Below the pieces are notes generated by a model that worked only from the letters and a program-made list of their open reading frames with translations, was not told the origin of the DNA and ran no database searches. This document shows, one piece after another, positions 1 to 5,744 of a stretch of 6,080 nucleotides of DNA. How positions within the stretch are numbered: the first letter of the stretch is position 1; every line of letters starts with the position of its first letter. The stretch is taken from the NCBI GenBank assembly GCA_913064755.1, contig CAJYBQ010000227.1, forward strand, positions 1-6,080, written 5' to 3'. Both the position numbers and the translations under genes were made by a program. This DNA is from an uncultured Alphaproteobacteria bacterium (lineage in GTDB: Bacteria; Pseudomonadota; Alphaproteobacteria; Minwuiales; Minwuiaceae).

Positions 1-43
1 GATGCCGTCCGACAGTGGACCGTCCTGGAAGAGAGGGATTTCC

Positions 44-2425
44 GTGGAACACGCCCATATGCCCGACCCTGCCGAGATGGCAGCGATCCTGAAGGCGGCA
101 ACGGTGCCCGTCGACGGGGCGGTGAAGGACCCGGTCTGCGGCATGACCGTGGCGCTGGGCCAGGGCAAGCCGTCGCTGCAGCACAAGGGGCAGGCATTCC
201 ATTTCTGCGGCAAGGGCTGTCACGACCGGTTCCGTGCCGATCCCTGGTTCCACCTTTCCGGCAACAAGGCGCGGAAGGCGGCGATGCTGGCACAGGCCGC
301 ACCGAAGTCCGCGGGCTTCACATGCCCGATGGACCCGGAGATCGTGCAGGATGGGCCGGGCACCTGCCCCGTCTGCGGCATGGCCCTGGAACCGATGGAC
401 GGCGTGTCGGACGGGCCGAACCTCGAACTGATCGATTTCACCCGGCGGCTCTGGATCAGCCTGGGCGCGGCGATACCGATGCTGATCCTGACCATGGCCC
501 CGATGCTCGGCCTGCCGGTGCGCGACTGGCTCGGACACCAGGTCAGCCTCTATGCAGAACTGGCGCTGGCGACGGTGGTGATGGGCTGGGTGGCGCGCCC
601 CTTCATGGCGCGCGGCTGGACATCGATCAGGACCTGGAACCTGAACATGTGGACCCTGATCATGGTCGGGGTCGGCACGGCCTATGCCTATTCGGTCGTG
701 GCGACCCTGTTTCCGGGCCTGTTCCCGGCGGACCTGCAGATGCATCACGGCCAGGTGCCGGTCTACTTCGAGGCATCGGTGGTGATCATCGCGCTGGTGC
801 TGGTCGGGCAGGTGCTGGAACTGCGCGCCCGGGAACGCACCGGCGATGCCATCCGCAGCCTGCTGGACCTGACCCCGAAGACGGCCCGTCGCATCACGCC
901 GGACGGTGACGAATACGATGCACCGCTGGAAAACATCATGGTGGGAGATCGTCTGCGCGTGCGCCCCGGCGATGCGGTGCCGGTGGATGCACGGGTGCTG
1001 GACGGCCAGAGCAGCGTGGACGAGAGCATGCTGACGGGGGAGGCATTGCCGGTTGCAAAGGTCGCCGGGGACGGGGTCACCGGTGGCACCCTGAACCGCC
1101 AGGGCATGCTGGTGATCGAAGCCACCAGGGTTGGTGACGACGCCATGCTGGCGCAGATCGTTGCCATGGTCGCTGCCGCGCAGCGGTCCCGCGCGCCGGT
1201 GCAGGCGCTGGCCGACCGGGTGGCGGCGTGGTTCGTGCCGACGGTGGTTTCTGCCGCGGCGCTGGCCTTCGTCTGCTGGATGATCCTGGGGCCGGAACCG
1301 GCGCTGGCCTTTGCCATCGTTTCCGCGGTCTCGGTCCTGATCATCGCCTGCCCCTGCGCGCTGGGCCTGGCGACGCCGATGTCGATCATGACCGCGACCG
1401 GTCGCGGGGCGCAGGCGGGTGTGCTGGTCCGGGACGTGGAGGTTCTGGAGCGGCTCGCGGAAGTCGATATCGTCATCGTGGACAAGACCGGCACCCTGAC
1501 CGAAGGGCAGCCGGTCCTGACCGATGTGCTGGTTGATGACGGTCACGACGAAGCGGACGTGCTCGCCCTGGTGCGGGGGCTGGAAGCCGCATCCGAACAC
1601 CCGCTGGCCGAGGCGATCGTGGCCGGCATCGCGGCGCGTGGCATCGATGCGGCACCGATGACCGGCTTCCTGTCCGTCACCGGCATGGGCGTCAGGGGAC
1701 AGTCCGGCGGCCGCCAGATCGTGCTGGGCAATGACGCCATGATGCGGTCGGCGGGGATCACGCCGGATGACGGGGACACGCGGGCGGATGAGCTTCGCGC
1801 CGGGGGCAAGACGGTGATGCATGTCGGCATCGATGGCCGGGTCGTGGCCCTGGTTGCCGTGGCGGACCCGGTGAAGCCCGGCGCACTGGCGGCGGTCGAG
1901 GGGTTGCGGCGTGCCGGGATGAGCGTGGTCATGGCCACGGGAGACTCGGAAGCGACGGCGCAGGCCGTGGCGCGGCAACTCGGGCTTGAACAGGTACATG
2001 CCGGTCTGCTGCCGGAGGGCAAGAAGGCGCTGGTCGACCGGTTGCGCGCGGCGGGGCACCGGGTTGCCATGGCCGGCGACGGGGTGAACGATGCCCCGGC
2101 CCTGGCCTCGGCAGACGTCGGTATCGCCATGGGGACGGGTGCCGACATCGCCGTCGAGAGCGCGGGGATCACCCTGCTGGGGGGCGATCTGGGCGGCATC
2201 CTGCGCGCCCGGCGGCTGTCGCAGGCGACGCTGCGCAACATTCGCCAGAACCTGTTCTTCGCCTTTGCCTACAACAGCCTCGGGGTGCCGATTGCCGCCG
2301 GCGTGCTCTACCCGCTGACCGGCACGCTGCTGTCGCCCATGCTGGCCGCGGCGGCCATGAGCCTGTCGTCGGTGTCCGTCATCGCCAACGCGCTGCGGCT
2401 GCGTCGCGTGGACCTGGATGGATAA
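44..2425 (+). CDS. copA: Copper-exporting P1B-type ATPase with YHS and heavy-metal-binding N-terminal domains
   Basis: Inner-membrane ATPase that uses ATP to move Cu(+) out of the cytoplasm. Numbering is from the GTG at 44 (793 aa). A YHS domain spans about residues 25-73 (DPVCGM with Cys32, then Cys55 and Cys59). A heavy-metal-binding motif follows at 94-118 (Cys94, Cys108, Cys111, CPVCGM). No GMTCxxC HMA domain is present. Predicted membrane helices lie near 136-156, 169-186, 203-223, 241-262, 396-415, 422-444, 738-758 and 765-785. Signature motifs are TGE at 331, CPC at 436-438, the phosphorylated Asp480 of DKTGT, HP at 519-520, TGD at 632 and GDGVNDAP at 678-685. YN at 743-744 and M772xxSS at 775-776 are the transmembrane residues typical of Cu(+) pumps, which argues against Zn/Cd/Pb. 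The GTG start is chosen because GAAGAGAGGGA (28-38) sits just upstream. An ATG at 2 extends the frame by 14 unconserved residues, and an ATG at 59 lacks a ribosome site. The gene is intact and heads a likely two-gene unit. Confidence 0.96.
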   Translation: MEHAHMPDPAEMAAILKAATVPVDGAVKDPVCGMTVALGQGKPSLQHKGQAFHFCGKGCHDRFRADPWFHLSGNKARKAAMLAQAAPKSAGFTCPMDPEIVQDGPGTCPVCGMALEPMDGVSDGPNLELIDFTRRLWISLGAAIPMLILTMAPMLGLPVRDWLGHQVSLYAELALATVVMGWVARPFMARGWTSIRTWNLNMWTLIMVGVGTAYAYSVVATLFPGLFPADLQMHHGQVPVYFEASVVIIALVLVGQVLELRARERTGDAIRSLLDLTPKTARRITPDGDEYDAPLENIMVGDRLRVRPGDAVPVDARVLDGQSSVDESMLTGEALPVAKVAGDGVTGGTLNRQGMLVIEATRVGDDAMLAQIVAMVAAAQRSRAPVQALADRVAAWFVPTVVSAAALAFVCWMILGPEPALAFAIVSAVSVLIIACPCALGLATPMSIMTATGRGAQAGVLVRDVEVLERLAEVDIVIVDKTGTLTEGQPVLTDVLVDDGHDEADVLALVRGLEAASEHPLAEAIVAGIAARGIDAAPMTGFLSVTGMGVRGQSGGRQIVLGNDAMMRSAGITPDDGDTRADELRAGGKTVMHVGIDGRVVALVAVADPVKPGALAAVEGLRRAGMSVVMATGDSEATAQAVARQLGLEQVHAGLLPEGKKALVDRLRAAGHRVAMAGDGVNDAPALASADVGIAMGTGADIAVESAGITLLGGDLGGILRARRLSQATLRNIRQNLFFAFAYNSLGVPIAAGVLYPLTGTLLSPMLAAAAMSLSSVSVIANALRLRRVDLDG

Positions 2426-2426
2426 G

Positions 2427-2436
2427 GGAGGGAGGG
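2427..2436 (+). promoter_or_regulatory. Strong ribosome binding site for the Tag-like gene
   Basis: GGAGGGAGGG lies between the ATPase stop (TAA, 2423-2425) and the ATG at 2441. This nearly ideal Shine-Dalgarno sequence fixes the downstream start. With only 15 bases between the genes there is no room for a separate promoter, so co-transcription with the copper pump is likely. Confidence 0.75.
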
Positions 2437-2440
2437 TGAG

Positions 2441-3121
2441 ATGCGGAAGTTCGCGGAGATCTATCGGATCGCTGCCGACAGGCAGGGCGGCGCGGACGCG
2501 CTGGGGGCGGGGCTGACCCGCCCCCTGTCACCCGCCGAACTGGCGCTGGTCCCAGGCGACCGCTGGCTTTCCTGCATGGCGAAGTGCCTGTTCCAGGCCG
2601 GTTTCAACTGGTCTGTCATCGAAGCCAGGTGGCCGGGGTTCGAGACCGCCTTCGACGGTTTCGATGTCGCCCGCGTGGCCTTCTACCATGACGATGACAT
2701 GGATCGGCTGCTGGCCGACAAGGGGATTGTCCGGAACGCCGCGAAGGTCAGCGCGGTGATCGCGAACGCGCGCTTCCTGCAGGACCTGGCGAAGGAACAT
2801 GGCAGTGCTGCAAGGGTCTTCGCGGATTGGCCGGATGCGGATTACATCGGCCTGCTGCAATTGCTGGCAAGGCGCGGCAGCAGGCTTGGTGCGGTCACGG
2901 GGCAGCGCGTGCTGCGCAGCATGGGGCGTGACGGCTTCATCCTGTCACCCGACGTCACCGCGCGACTGATCGCCGAGGACGTGGTGGCGAAAGCGCCGAG
3001 CGCGCAGCGCGACATGCGCGCGGTTCAGGATGCCTTCAACACCTGGTCCGAACAGTCGGGGTGCGACCTGACCGCCATCAGCCAGGTCCTTGCCTTCAGC
3101 ATCGACGGCCGGGGGAACTGA
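2441..3121 (+). CDS. Divergent DNA-3-methyladenine glycosylase I (Tag)-like protein
   Basis: This 226-aa protein resembles the Tag family of helix-hairpin-helix DNA glycosylases, which remove 3-methyladenine from alkylated DNA. The clearest match runs from Gln52 to Leu116: QAGFNW (52-57), FDGFDVARVA (71-80), an acidic stretch DDDMDRLL (84-91), then the hairpin GIVRNAAKVSAVIANAR (95-111). The hairpin parallels GIIRHRGKIQAIIGNAR of E. coli Tag as I recall it. Trp57 corresponds to the Tag Trp46 that stacks on the base. Several key features are missing. The N-terminal Cys/His and C-terminal HxxxC zinc ligands are absent, and the position of catalytic Glu38 appears to be Cys49. The C-terminal region (about 144-182) only faintly resembles the family's RGFxFVGPTT segment. 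Family membership is fairly secure, but glycosylase activity is doubtful. No signal peptide or membrane segment is seen. Its place 15 bases behind the copper ATPase suggests co-expression. Confidence 0.8.
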   Translation: MRKFAEIYRIAADRQGGADALGAGLTRPLSPAELALVPGDRWLSCMAKCLFQAGFNWSVIEARWPGFETAFDGFDVARVAFYHDDDMDRLLADKGIVRNAAKVSAVIANARFLQDLAKEHGSAARVFADWPDADYIGLLQLLARRGSRLGAVTGQRVLRSMGRDGFILSPDVTARLIAEDVVAKAPSAQRDMRAVQDAFNTWSEQSGCDLTAISQVLAFSIDGRGN

Positions 3122-3142
3122 ACGTGGCCTGGCCTGCCACGT
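3122..3142. terminator. Hairpin between convergent genes, possible bidirectional terminator
   Basis: A perfect 7-bp inverted repeat, ACGTGGC (3122-3128) and GCCACGT (3136-3142), has a 7-base loop and lies immediately after the stop of the Tag-like gene. The next gene converges on it, ending at 3187. No T-run follows on either strand, so it is not a classic intrinsic terminator. Its position is the main support. Confidence 0.35.
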
Positions 3143-3186
3143 GACGGGGCCAGGGCGTAGCCATCGACCAACCGGCCACGGGCGGC

Positions 3187-3654
3187 TCAGAGTCCGAGAT
3201 CGGACAGTCCGGGATGGTCATCCGGGCGGCGGCCCAGGGGCCAGCGGAACATCCGCTCCTCTTCCCTGATCGGCTGGTCATTGATGCTCGCATGGCGGCA
3301 CTGCATCAGCCCGTCGGGCGCGAACTCCCAGTTCTCGTTGCCGTGGGACCGGAACCAGTTGCCGCTGTCGTCGCGCCATTCGTAGGCATAGCGCACGGCG
3401 ATGCGATTGTCGGTGAAGGCCCAGAGCTCCTTGATCAGGCGGTACTCGTTTTCCCTGGCCCACTTCTCTCTCAGGAACTGCTCCGCCTCGACCCGACCGT
3501 GGACGAAGGTGACCCGGTTGCGCCACTTCGTATCGACGGTATAGGCCGTGGACACCCTGGCGGCATCGCGACTGTTCCAGCCATCCTCGGCCAGCCGGAC
3601 CTTGCGGATCGCGGTCTCGCGGGTAAAGGGCGGCAAGGGAGGGCGGTTTTCCAT
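3187..3654 (-). CDS. DUF1348 family protein (NTF2-like/SnoaL-fold)
   Basis: Complete 155-aa protein of the DUF1348 group in the NTF2-like (alpha+beta cone) superfamily. The biochemical role of the group is not established; related folds include small isomerases, cyclases and hydratases. Recognisable conserved stretches are RPPLPPFTRETAIRKVRLAE near the N-terminus, DGWNSRD (24-30), TKWRNR (42-47), FLREKWARE (60-68), KELWAFTDNRIAVRYAYEW (75-93), GNENWEF (105-111) and the C-terminal RWPLGRRPDDHPGL. Length and both ends match the family. The ATG is set by AAGGAGA (minus strand, 3667-3661) six bases upstream. It starts 22 bases after the broken flavoprotein gene ends and is probably the last gene of the minus-strand operon. 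It is cytosolic, with no signal peptide. Confidence 0.93.
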   Translation of the reverse strand: MENRPPLPPFTRETAIRKVRLAEDGWNSRDAARVSTAYTVDTKWRNRVTFVHGRVEAEQFLREKWARENEYRLIKELWAFTDNRIAVRYAYEWRDDSGNWFRSHGNENWEFAPDGLMQCRHASINDQPIREEERMFRWPLGRRPDDHPGLSDLGL

Positions 3655-3660
3655 GGGTGG

Positions 3661-3667
3661 TCTCCTT
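3661..3667 (-). promoter_or_regulatory. Ribosome binding site of the DUF1348 gene
   Basis: AAGGAGA on the minus strand is followed by six bases and then the ATG whose first base is 3654. It supports independent translation of this gene even though the gene upstream is broken. Confidence 0.7.
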
Positions 3668-3676
3668 CACGGGTGA

Positions 3677-3933
3677 TCAGAGGTGGAGTTCAAGGTTTTC
3701 TGTCCCGCGCGCCGGCACGGCACAGCAGATCAGGACTTCGCCGTCGGCCACATCGGCGGTCGGATGCGTCGGGTACGACGGCCCTCTGCCATCACGTGTC
3801 GCGCCATGGCGATCATCGGGGTGATGCCGACACCGCCGGCCAGCAGAACAGCCGGACGCCGCTCCGATGGGTCGAGATGCAAGGCGCCGCGGGGTGCCCT
3901 TGCCATGATCACGTCGCCTCCGCCGCAGGGTCA
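3677..3933 (-). pseudogene. Remnant of FAD/NAD reductase plus [2Fe-2S] ferredoxin domains, broken off the flavoprotein gene
   Basis: Two scraps of a ferredoxin-reductase-type C-terminus lie directly downstream of the PNPOx-like reading frame. The first (3918 down to about 3757) is in the same frame as the PNPOx gene, past its TGA at 3931-3933. It reads GDVIMARAPRGALHLD, then RRPAVLLAGGVGITPMIAMA, the start of an NAD-binding domain with its GGVGITP nucleotide loop. The second (about 3770 down to 3677) is in another frame and reads HPTADVADGEVLICCAVPA, ending NLELHL. This is the typical tail of a plant-type [2Fe-2S] domain, holding only the last cluster cysteine. Missing are the FAD-binding part (RxYS region), the rest of the NAD domain, and the ferredoxin core with the other three Cys ligands. 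I infer two deletions, with junctions near 3912-3930 and 3757-3775. A short product from the GTG at 3912 is possible but unlikely to work. A sequencing or assembly collapse is the alternative. Confidence 0.78.
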
Positions 3934-4896
3934 TCCGTCATCAGGTTGCCGGGGGGGCCAATCACCCAAGTCGGCGCGGAACGGCAGGGCGTCATGAATG
4001 CGCAGGCCGTGTTCCAGGGTGAAACGCCAGCCGCGCTCCGCCCCCTGGATATCGACGATCTCGGGATGGTCCTCCCACAACAGCTCCACCCTGCCGGTCA
4101 GCATCAGCAGGTCGCCGGTCCCGAAGTCGGGAAAGATCAGCCCGGCCTTCGGGTTCAGCAGGAAATTTCCCAGCGTGTTGAAGAAGTTGTTCCCGGAATA
4201 ATCGGGGATGGTCAGCGTGTCGCCGTCCACCTTCACGAACCCCGACGGCCCGCCACGGTGGGAGACATCGACGCCCTGCTTCTCCGGGCTGTCGCCGGGG
4301 GGAACATGGCTCGACACGAAGAATGTGTCCGCCGTGGCGATGAGGTCACGCGCGGCAGCATCCAGCGTCGTGAAGCGGCTGGCCGCCGGGCGTTCCACCG
4401 GGGCTTCGGGATCGCGGACAAGGCGGATGTCGCGTGTCCGGATGTATTGCGGGCAATTGCCGAACGACTGGTCGACGCCCAGCGTGATGTTTGCACCGCT
4501 TGCCGCGATGACACGCATGTTGACGCGGTTGCGCCGCCGGGTCGGGATCTCGATGCCGAGCATGCCGATCTGCGCCCCGGGGGTCAGCGCCGCGATCAGC
4601 GGGTCATCCGCAACCGGTGTGGCCTTGATCTCCAGCCGGGCAGGGTCCGGCGATGCAACGAAGCCCGGCCTGCCCGAGAGAATGGATGCCCACGGCCAGC
4701 CATCGGCATCGACGCTGCCGACGACGACGAAGGGCAACTGGCCGAAGAAGTCGCGGTGCTGATCGGGCATGAACGACCGGATCGCCCTGGGCGCGAACTT
4801 CCGGAGCCTCTCGTGCTTCCCGGTATGGATCTGGATTGCGGCCTCGCCCGGATGAAAGGGGGATGCGGCGTCTTCGCTCGGGATGTTCGGTTGCAT
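3931..4896 (-). CDS. Pyridoxamine 5'-phosphate oxidase-like flavoprotein, truncated and frameshifted at its C-terminus
   Basis: As read, a 321-aa protein of the PNPOx-like FMN-binding split-barrel group. It matches the N-terminal part of larger proteins that continue into an FAD/NAD reductase domain and a [2Fe-2S] domain (roughly 650-700 aa in all). Visible features are FHPGE (14-18), the first barrel half with MPDQHRDFFGQLPFVVVGS (43-61) and PWASIL (68-73), PTRRRNRVN (118-126), DQSFGNCPQYI (142-152), ADTFFVSS (189-196), VDVSHRGG (209-216) and NFFNTLGNFLLNP (237-249). The last residues are probably wrong. Seven Gs at 3951-3957 (seven Cs on the coding strand) follow Trp313. With six Cs the protein would read DWPPGNLMTDDPAAEA, close to the family's usual DWSPNSLMTGDW. 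The start is supported by GAAAGAGG (4910-4903) six bases upstream of the ATG. The gene lies 70 bases after the GST gene. The FMN domain may still fold, but electron delivery from NAD(P)H would be lost. Confidence 0.9.
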   Translation of the reverse strand: MQPNIPSEDAASPFHPGEAAIQIHTGKHERLRKFAPRAIRSFMPDQHRDFFGQLPFVVVGSVDADGWPWASILSGRPGFVASPDPARLEIKATPVADDPLIAALTPGAQIGMLGIEIPTRRRNRVNMRVIAASGANITLGVDQSFGNCPQYIRTRDIRLVRDPEAPVERPAASRFTTLDAAARDLIATADTFFVSSHVPPGDSPEKQGVDVSHRGGPSGFVKVDGDTLTIPDYSGNNFFNTLGNFLLNPKAGLIFPDFGTGDLLMLTGRVELLWEDHPEIVDIQGAERGWRFTLEHGLRIHDALPFRADLGDWPPRQPDDG

Positions 4897-4917
4897 GACG
4901 GGCCTCTTTCTGGGGAG

Positions 4918-4949
4918 GAAACCCTGCCGACCGGTGCCGACAGGGTTTC
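4918..4949 (-). terminator. Stem-loop after the GST gene, possible terminator or processing site
   Basis: A 9-bp perfect inverted repeat, GAAACCCTG (4918-4926) and CAGGGTTTC (4941-4949), has a 14-base loop. On the minus strand it begins about 17 bases after the GST stop (4967-4969) and ends before the ribosome site of the flavoprotein gene. The TTT is inside the stem and is followed by CTCC, not a U-tract. It may attenuate or protect the transcript rather than stop it fully. Confidence 0.4.
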
Positions 4950-4966
4950 GTGGAAGGGCAGGCGGC

Positions 4967-5596
4967 TCAGGCGGCTCGGGCGGCGAGGCCGACTTTCGTC
5001 ACCGGCATGGGCACGAAGCCGGGCAGGGCTTCGACGTTGGCAAGGAACCGGCGGACTTGGGGATAGGGTTCCAGGGACACGTCGCCTTCCGGTGCGTGTG
5101 CCGTGTAGCTGTAGATCGCGACGTCGGCGATGGTCGGGGCATCGCCGACCAGGAATGACCGCCCCGCCAGGTGGTTTTCCAGCCGGGTCAGCAGCCTGGC
5201 CGCCGTCGCATGGCTGAAGTCCACCGGCAGCGGGGCGTTGAAGACATTGATCAGGCGGGCGGCGGCAGGGCCGAAGGCCAGTTCACCGGCGGCAAGGGTC
5301 AGGAACTTCTGCACTTCGGCCTCGGCGACCGGGTCCGACGGGATGTAGCCCGGCGCATATTTCCGGGCGAGGTAGACCAGGATGGCGTTCGCGTCTGTGA
5401 TGACGGTGTCCCCATCCTCCAGGACCGGCACCTGCCCGTTGGGGTTCAGTGCCAGGAAGGCGGGATCGCGCTGTGCGCCGGCGGCGAGGTCGACATTGAC
5501 CACCTCATGGTCGATCCCGGCCAGGTTGGCGAAAAGCACGACCCGGTGCGCGTGACCGGAAAGGGGGAAGCTGTGGATACGAATGGTGTTCGACAT
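4967..5596 (-). CDS. Glutathione S-transferase family protein
   Basis: Complete 209-aa cytosolic GST, which would conjugate glutathione to electrophiles or reduce peroxides; the substrate cannot be told from sequence. The N-terminal thioredoxin-like domain (about 1-80) includes HSFPLSGHAHRV (8-19), in which Ser13 is a candidate catalytic residue. It also includes NPNGQVPVLEDGD (51-63) with the cis-Pro58 of the Val-Pro pair, and TDANAILVYLARKY (67-80), where Asp68-Ala69 stand for the usual Glu/Asp-Ser that binds the glutathione gamma-glutamyl group. The helical C-terminal domain (about 88-200) carries FLVGDAPTIADVAIYSY (148-164) with the N-capping box Thr155-x-x-Asp158, then YPQVRRFLANVEALPGF. 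Length is normal. The ATG at 5596 follows GAGGG (5608-5604) by about seven bases. It is the first gene of the minus-strand operon and is divergent from a LysR regulator that probably controls it. Confidence 0.95.
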   Translation of the reverse strand: MSNTIRIHSFPLSGHAHRVVLFANLAGIDHEVVNVDLAAGAQRDPAFLALNPNGQVPVLEDGDTVITDANAILVYLARKYAPGYIPSDPVAEAEVQKFLTLAAGELAFGPAAARLINVFNAPLPVDFSHATAARLLTRLENHLAGRSFLVGDAPTIADVAIYSYTAHAPEGDVSLEPYPQVRRFLANVEALPGFVPMPVTKVGLAARAA

Positions 5597-5614
5597 TTCA
5601 GGACCCTCGGTTGG

Positions 5615-5637
5615 GTGGGCAACCCTGTTGCGCCCAC
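5615..5637. repeat. Imperfect inverted repeat in the GST leader
   Basis: GTGGGC (5615-5620) and GCCCAC (5632-5637) flank a second perfect dyad, GCAAC-CCT-GTTGC (5619-5631). Together they form a nearly continuous hairpin with a two-base bulge. It lies about 18 bases upstream of the GST ATG, so it could be an operator or a structured 5' leader overlapping the approach to the ribosome site. Confidence 0.4.
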
Positions 5638-5672
5638 TGACCAGGCCGATGGAGCGAATGTCTTCAAAAGAG

Positions 5673-5689
5673 ATAATACACCGGATTAT
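5673..5689. promoter_or_regulatory. AT-rich dyad ATAAT-N7-ATTAT, candidate LysR operator
   Basis: A perfect 5-bp inverted repeat, ATAAT (5673-5677) and ATTAT (5685-5689), is separated by seven bases in the middle of the divergent gap. A second pair, TTCAA (5663-5667) and TTGAA (5689-5693), overlaps it with a different centre. The size suits a dimeric LysR-type site, but it does not fit the strict T-N11-A rule, so the call is tentative. Confidence 0.4.
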
Positions 5690-5732
5690 TGAATATTAAT
5701 GTACGATATGGCGACAATGGGAATTCCTGTCC

Positions 5733-5740
5733 GGGAGGTG
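5733..5740 (+). promoter_or_regulatory. Ribosome binding site deciding the GTG start of the LysR gene
   Basis: GGGAGGTG ends four bases before the GTG at 5745. The next in-frame start, an ATG at 5763, has no such site and would remove the first residues of the first helix of the DNA-binding domain. The GTG is therefore preferred. Confidence 0.7.
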
Positions 5741-5744
5741 AACC

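Larger units (their letters stand above)
5597..5744. promoter_or_regulatory. Divergent control region between the GST and LysR genes
   Basis: This 148-base gap between divergent starts holds an AT-rich island (about 5661-5702) in otherwise GC-rich DNA, the expected place for back-to-back promoters. Minus-strand TATTAT (5678-5673) is a possible -10 for the GST operon. For LysR, TTGAAT (5689-5694) and GACAAT (5713-5718), 18 bases apart, are weak -35/-10 candidates. Two inverted repeats lie here and are listed separately. The divergent LysR layout makes regulator binding in this gap likely. The exact promoter elements are guesses. Confidence 0.5.

Noticed and set aside
2..43. ATG at position 2 as the ATPase start
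   Set aside because: The 14 added residues are not conserved-looking and the start has no visible ribosome site within the window, whereas the GTG at 44 has one. A start upstream of base 1 cannot be fully excluded.
763..1494. A 243-codon minus-strand frame (and another at 1543-2241) inside the copper ATPase gene
   Set aside because: The translations are low-complexity, rich in Ser, Ala, Thr and Arg, which is typical of the antisense of a GC-rich coding region. The sense strand carries all the ATPase motifs.
3122..3186. Small gene or RNA between the convergent genes
   Set aside because: The 65 bases hold only the short hairpin at 3122-3142. There is no open frame with a ribosome site and no tRNA-like structure.
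3677..3934. A single 85-aa gene starting at the ATG at 3934
   Set aside because: Only its last ~30 residues look real ([2Fe-2S] tail). The first ~50 are a shadow of the NAD-domain piece in another frame, so it is treated as part of a pseudogene.
3214..5217. A 667-codon open frame on the plus strand across the DUF1348, flavoprotein and GST genes
   Set aside because: It is antisense to three well-recognised proteins and its translation has no family features. Long shadow frames are expected in DNA this GC-rich.
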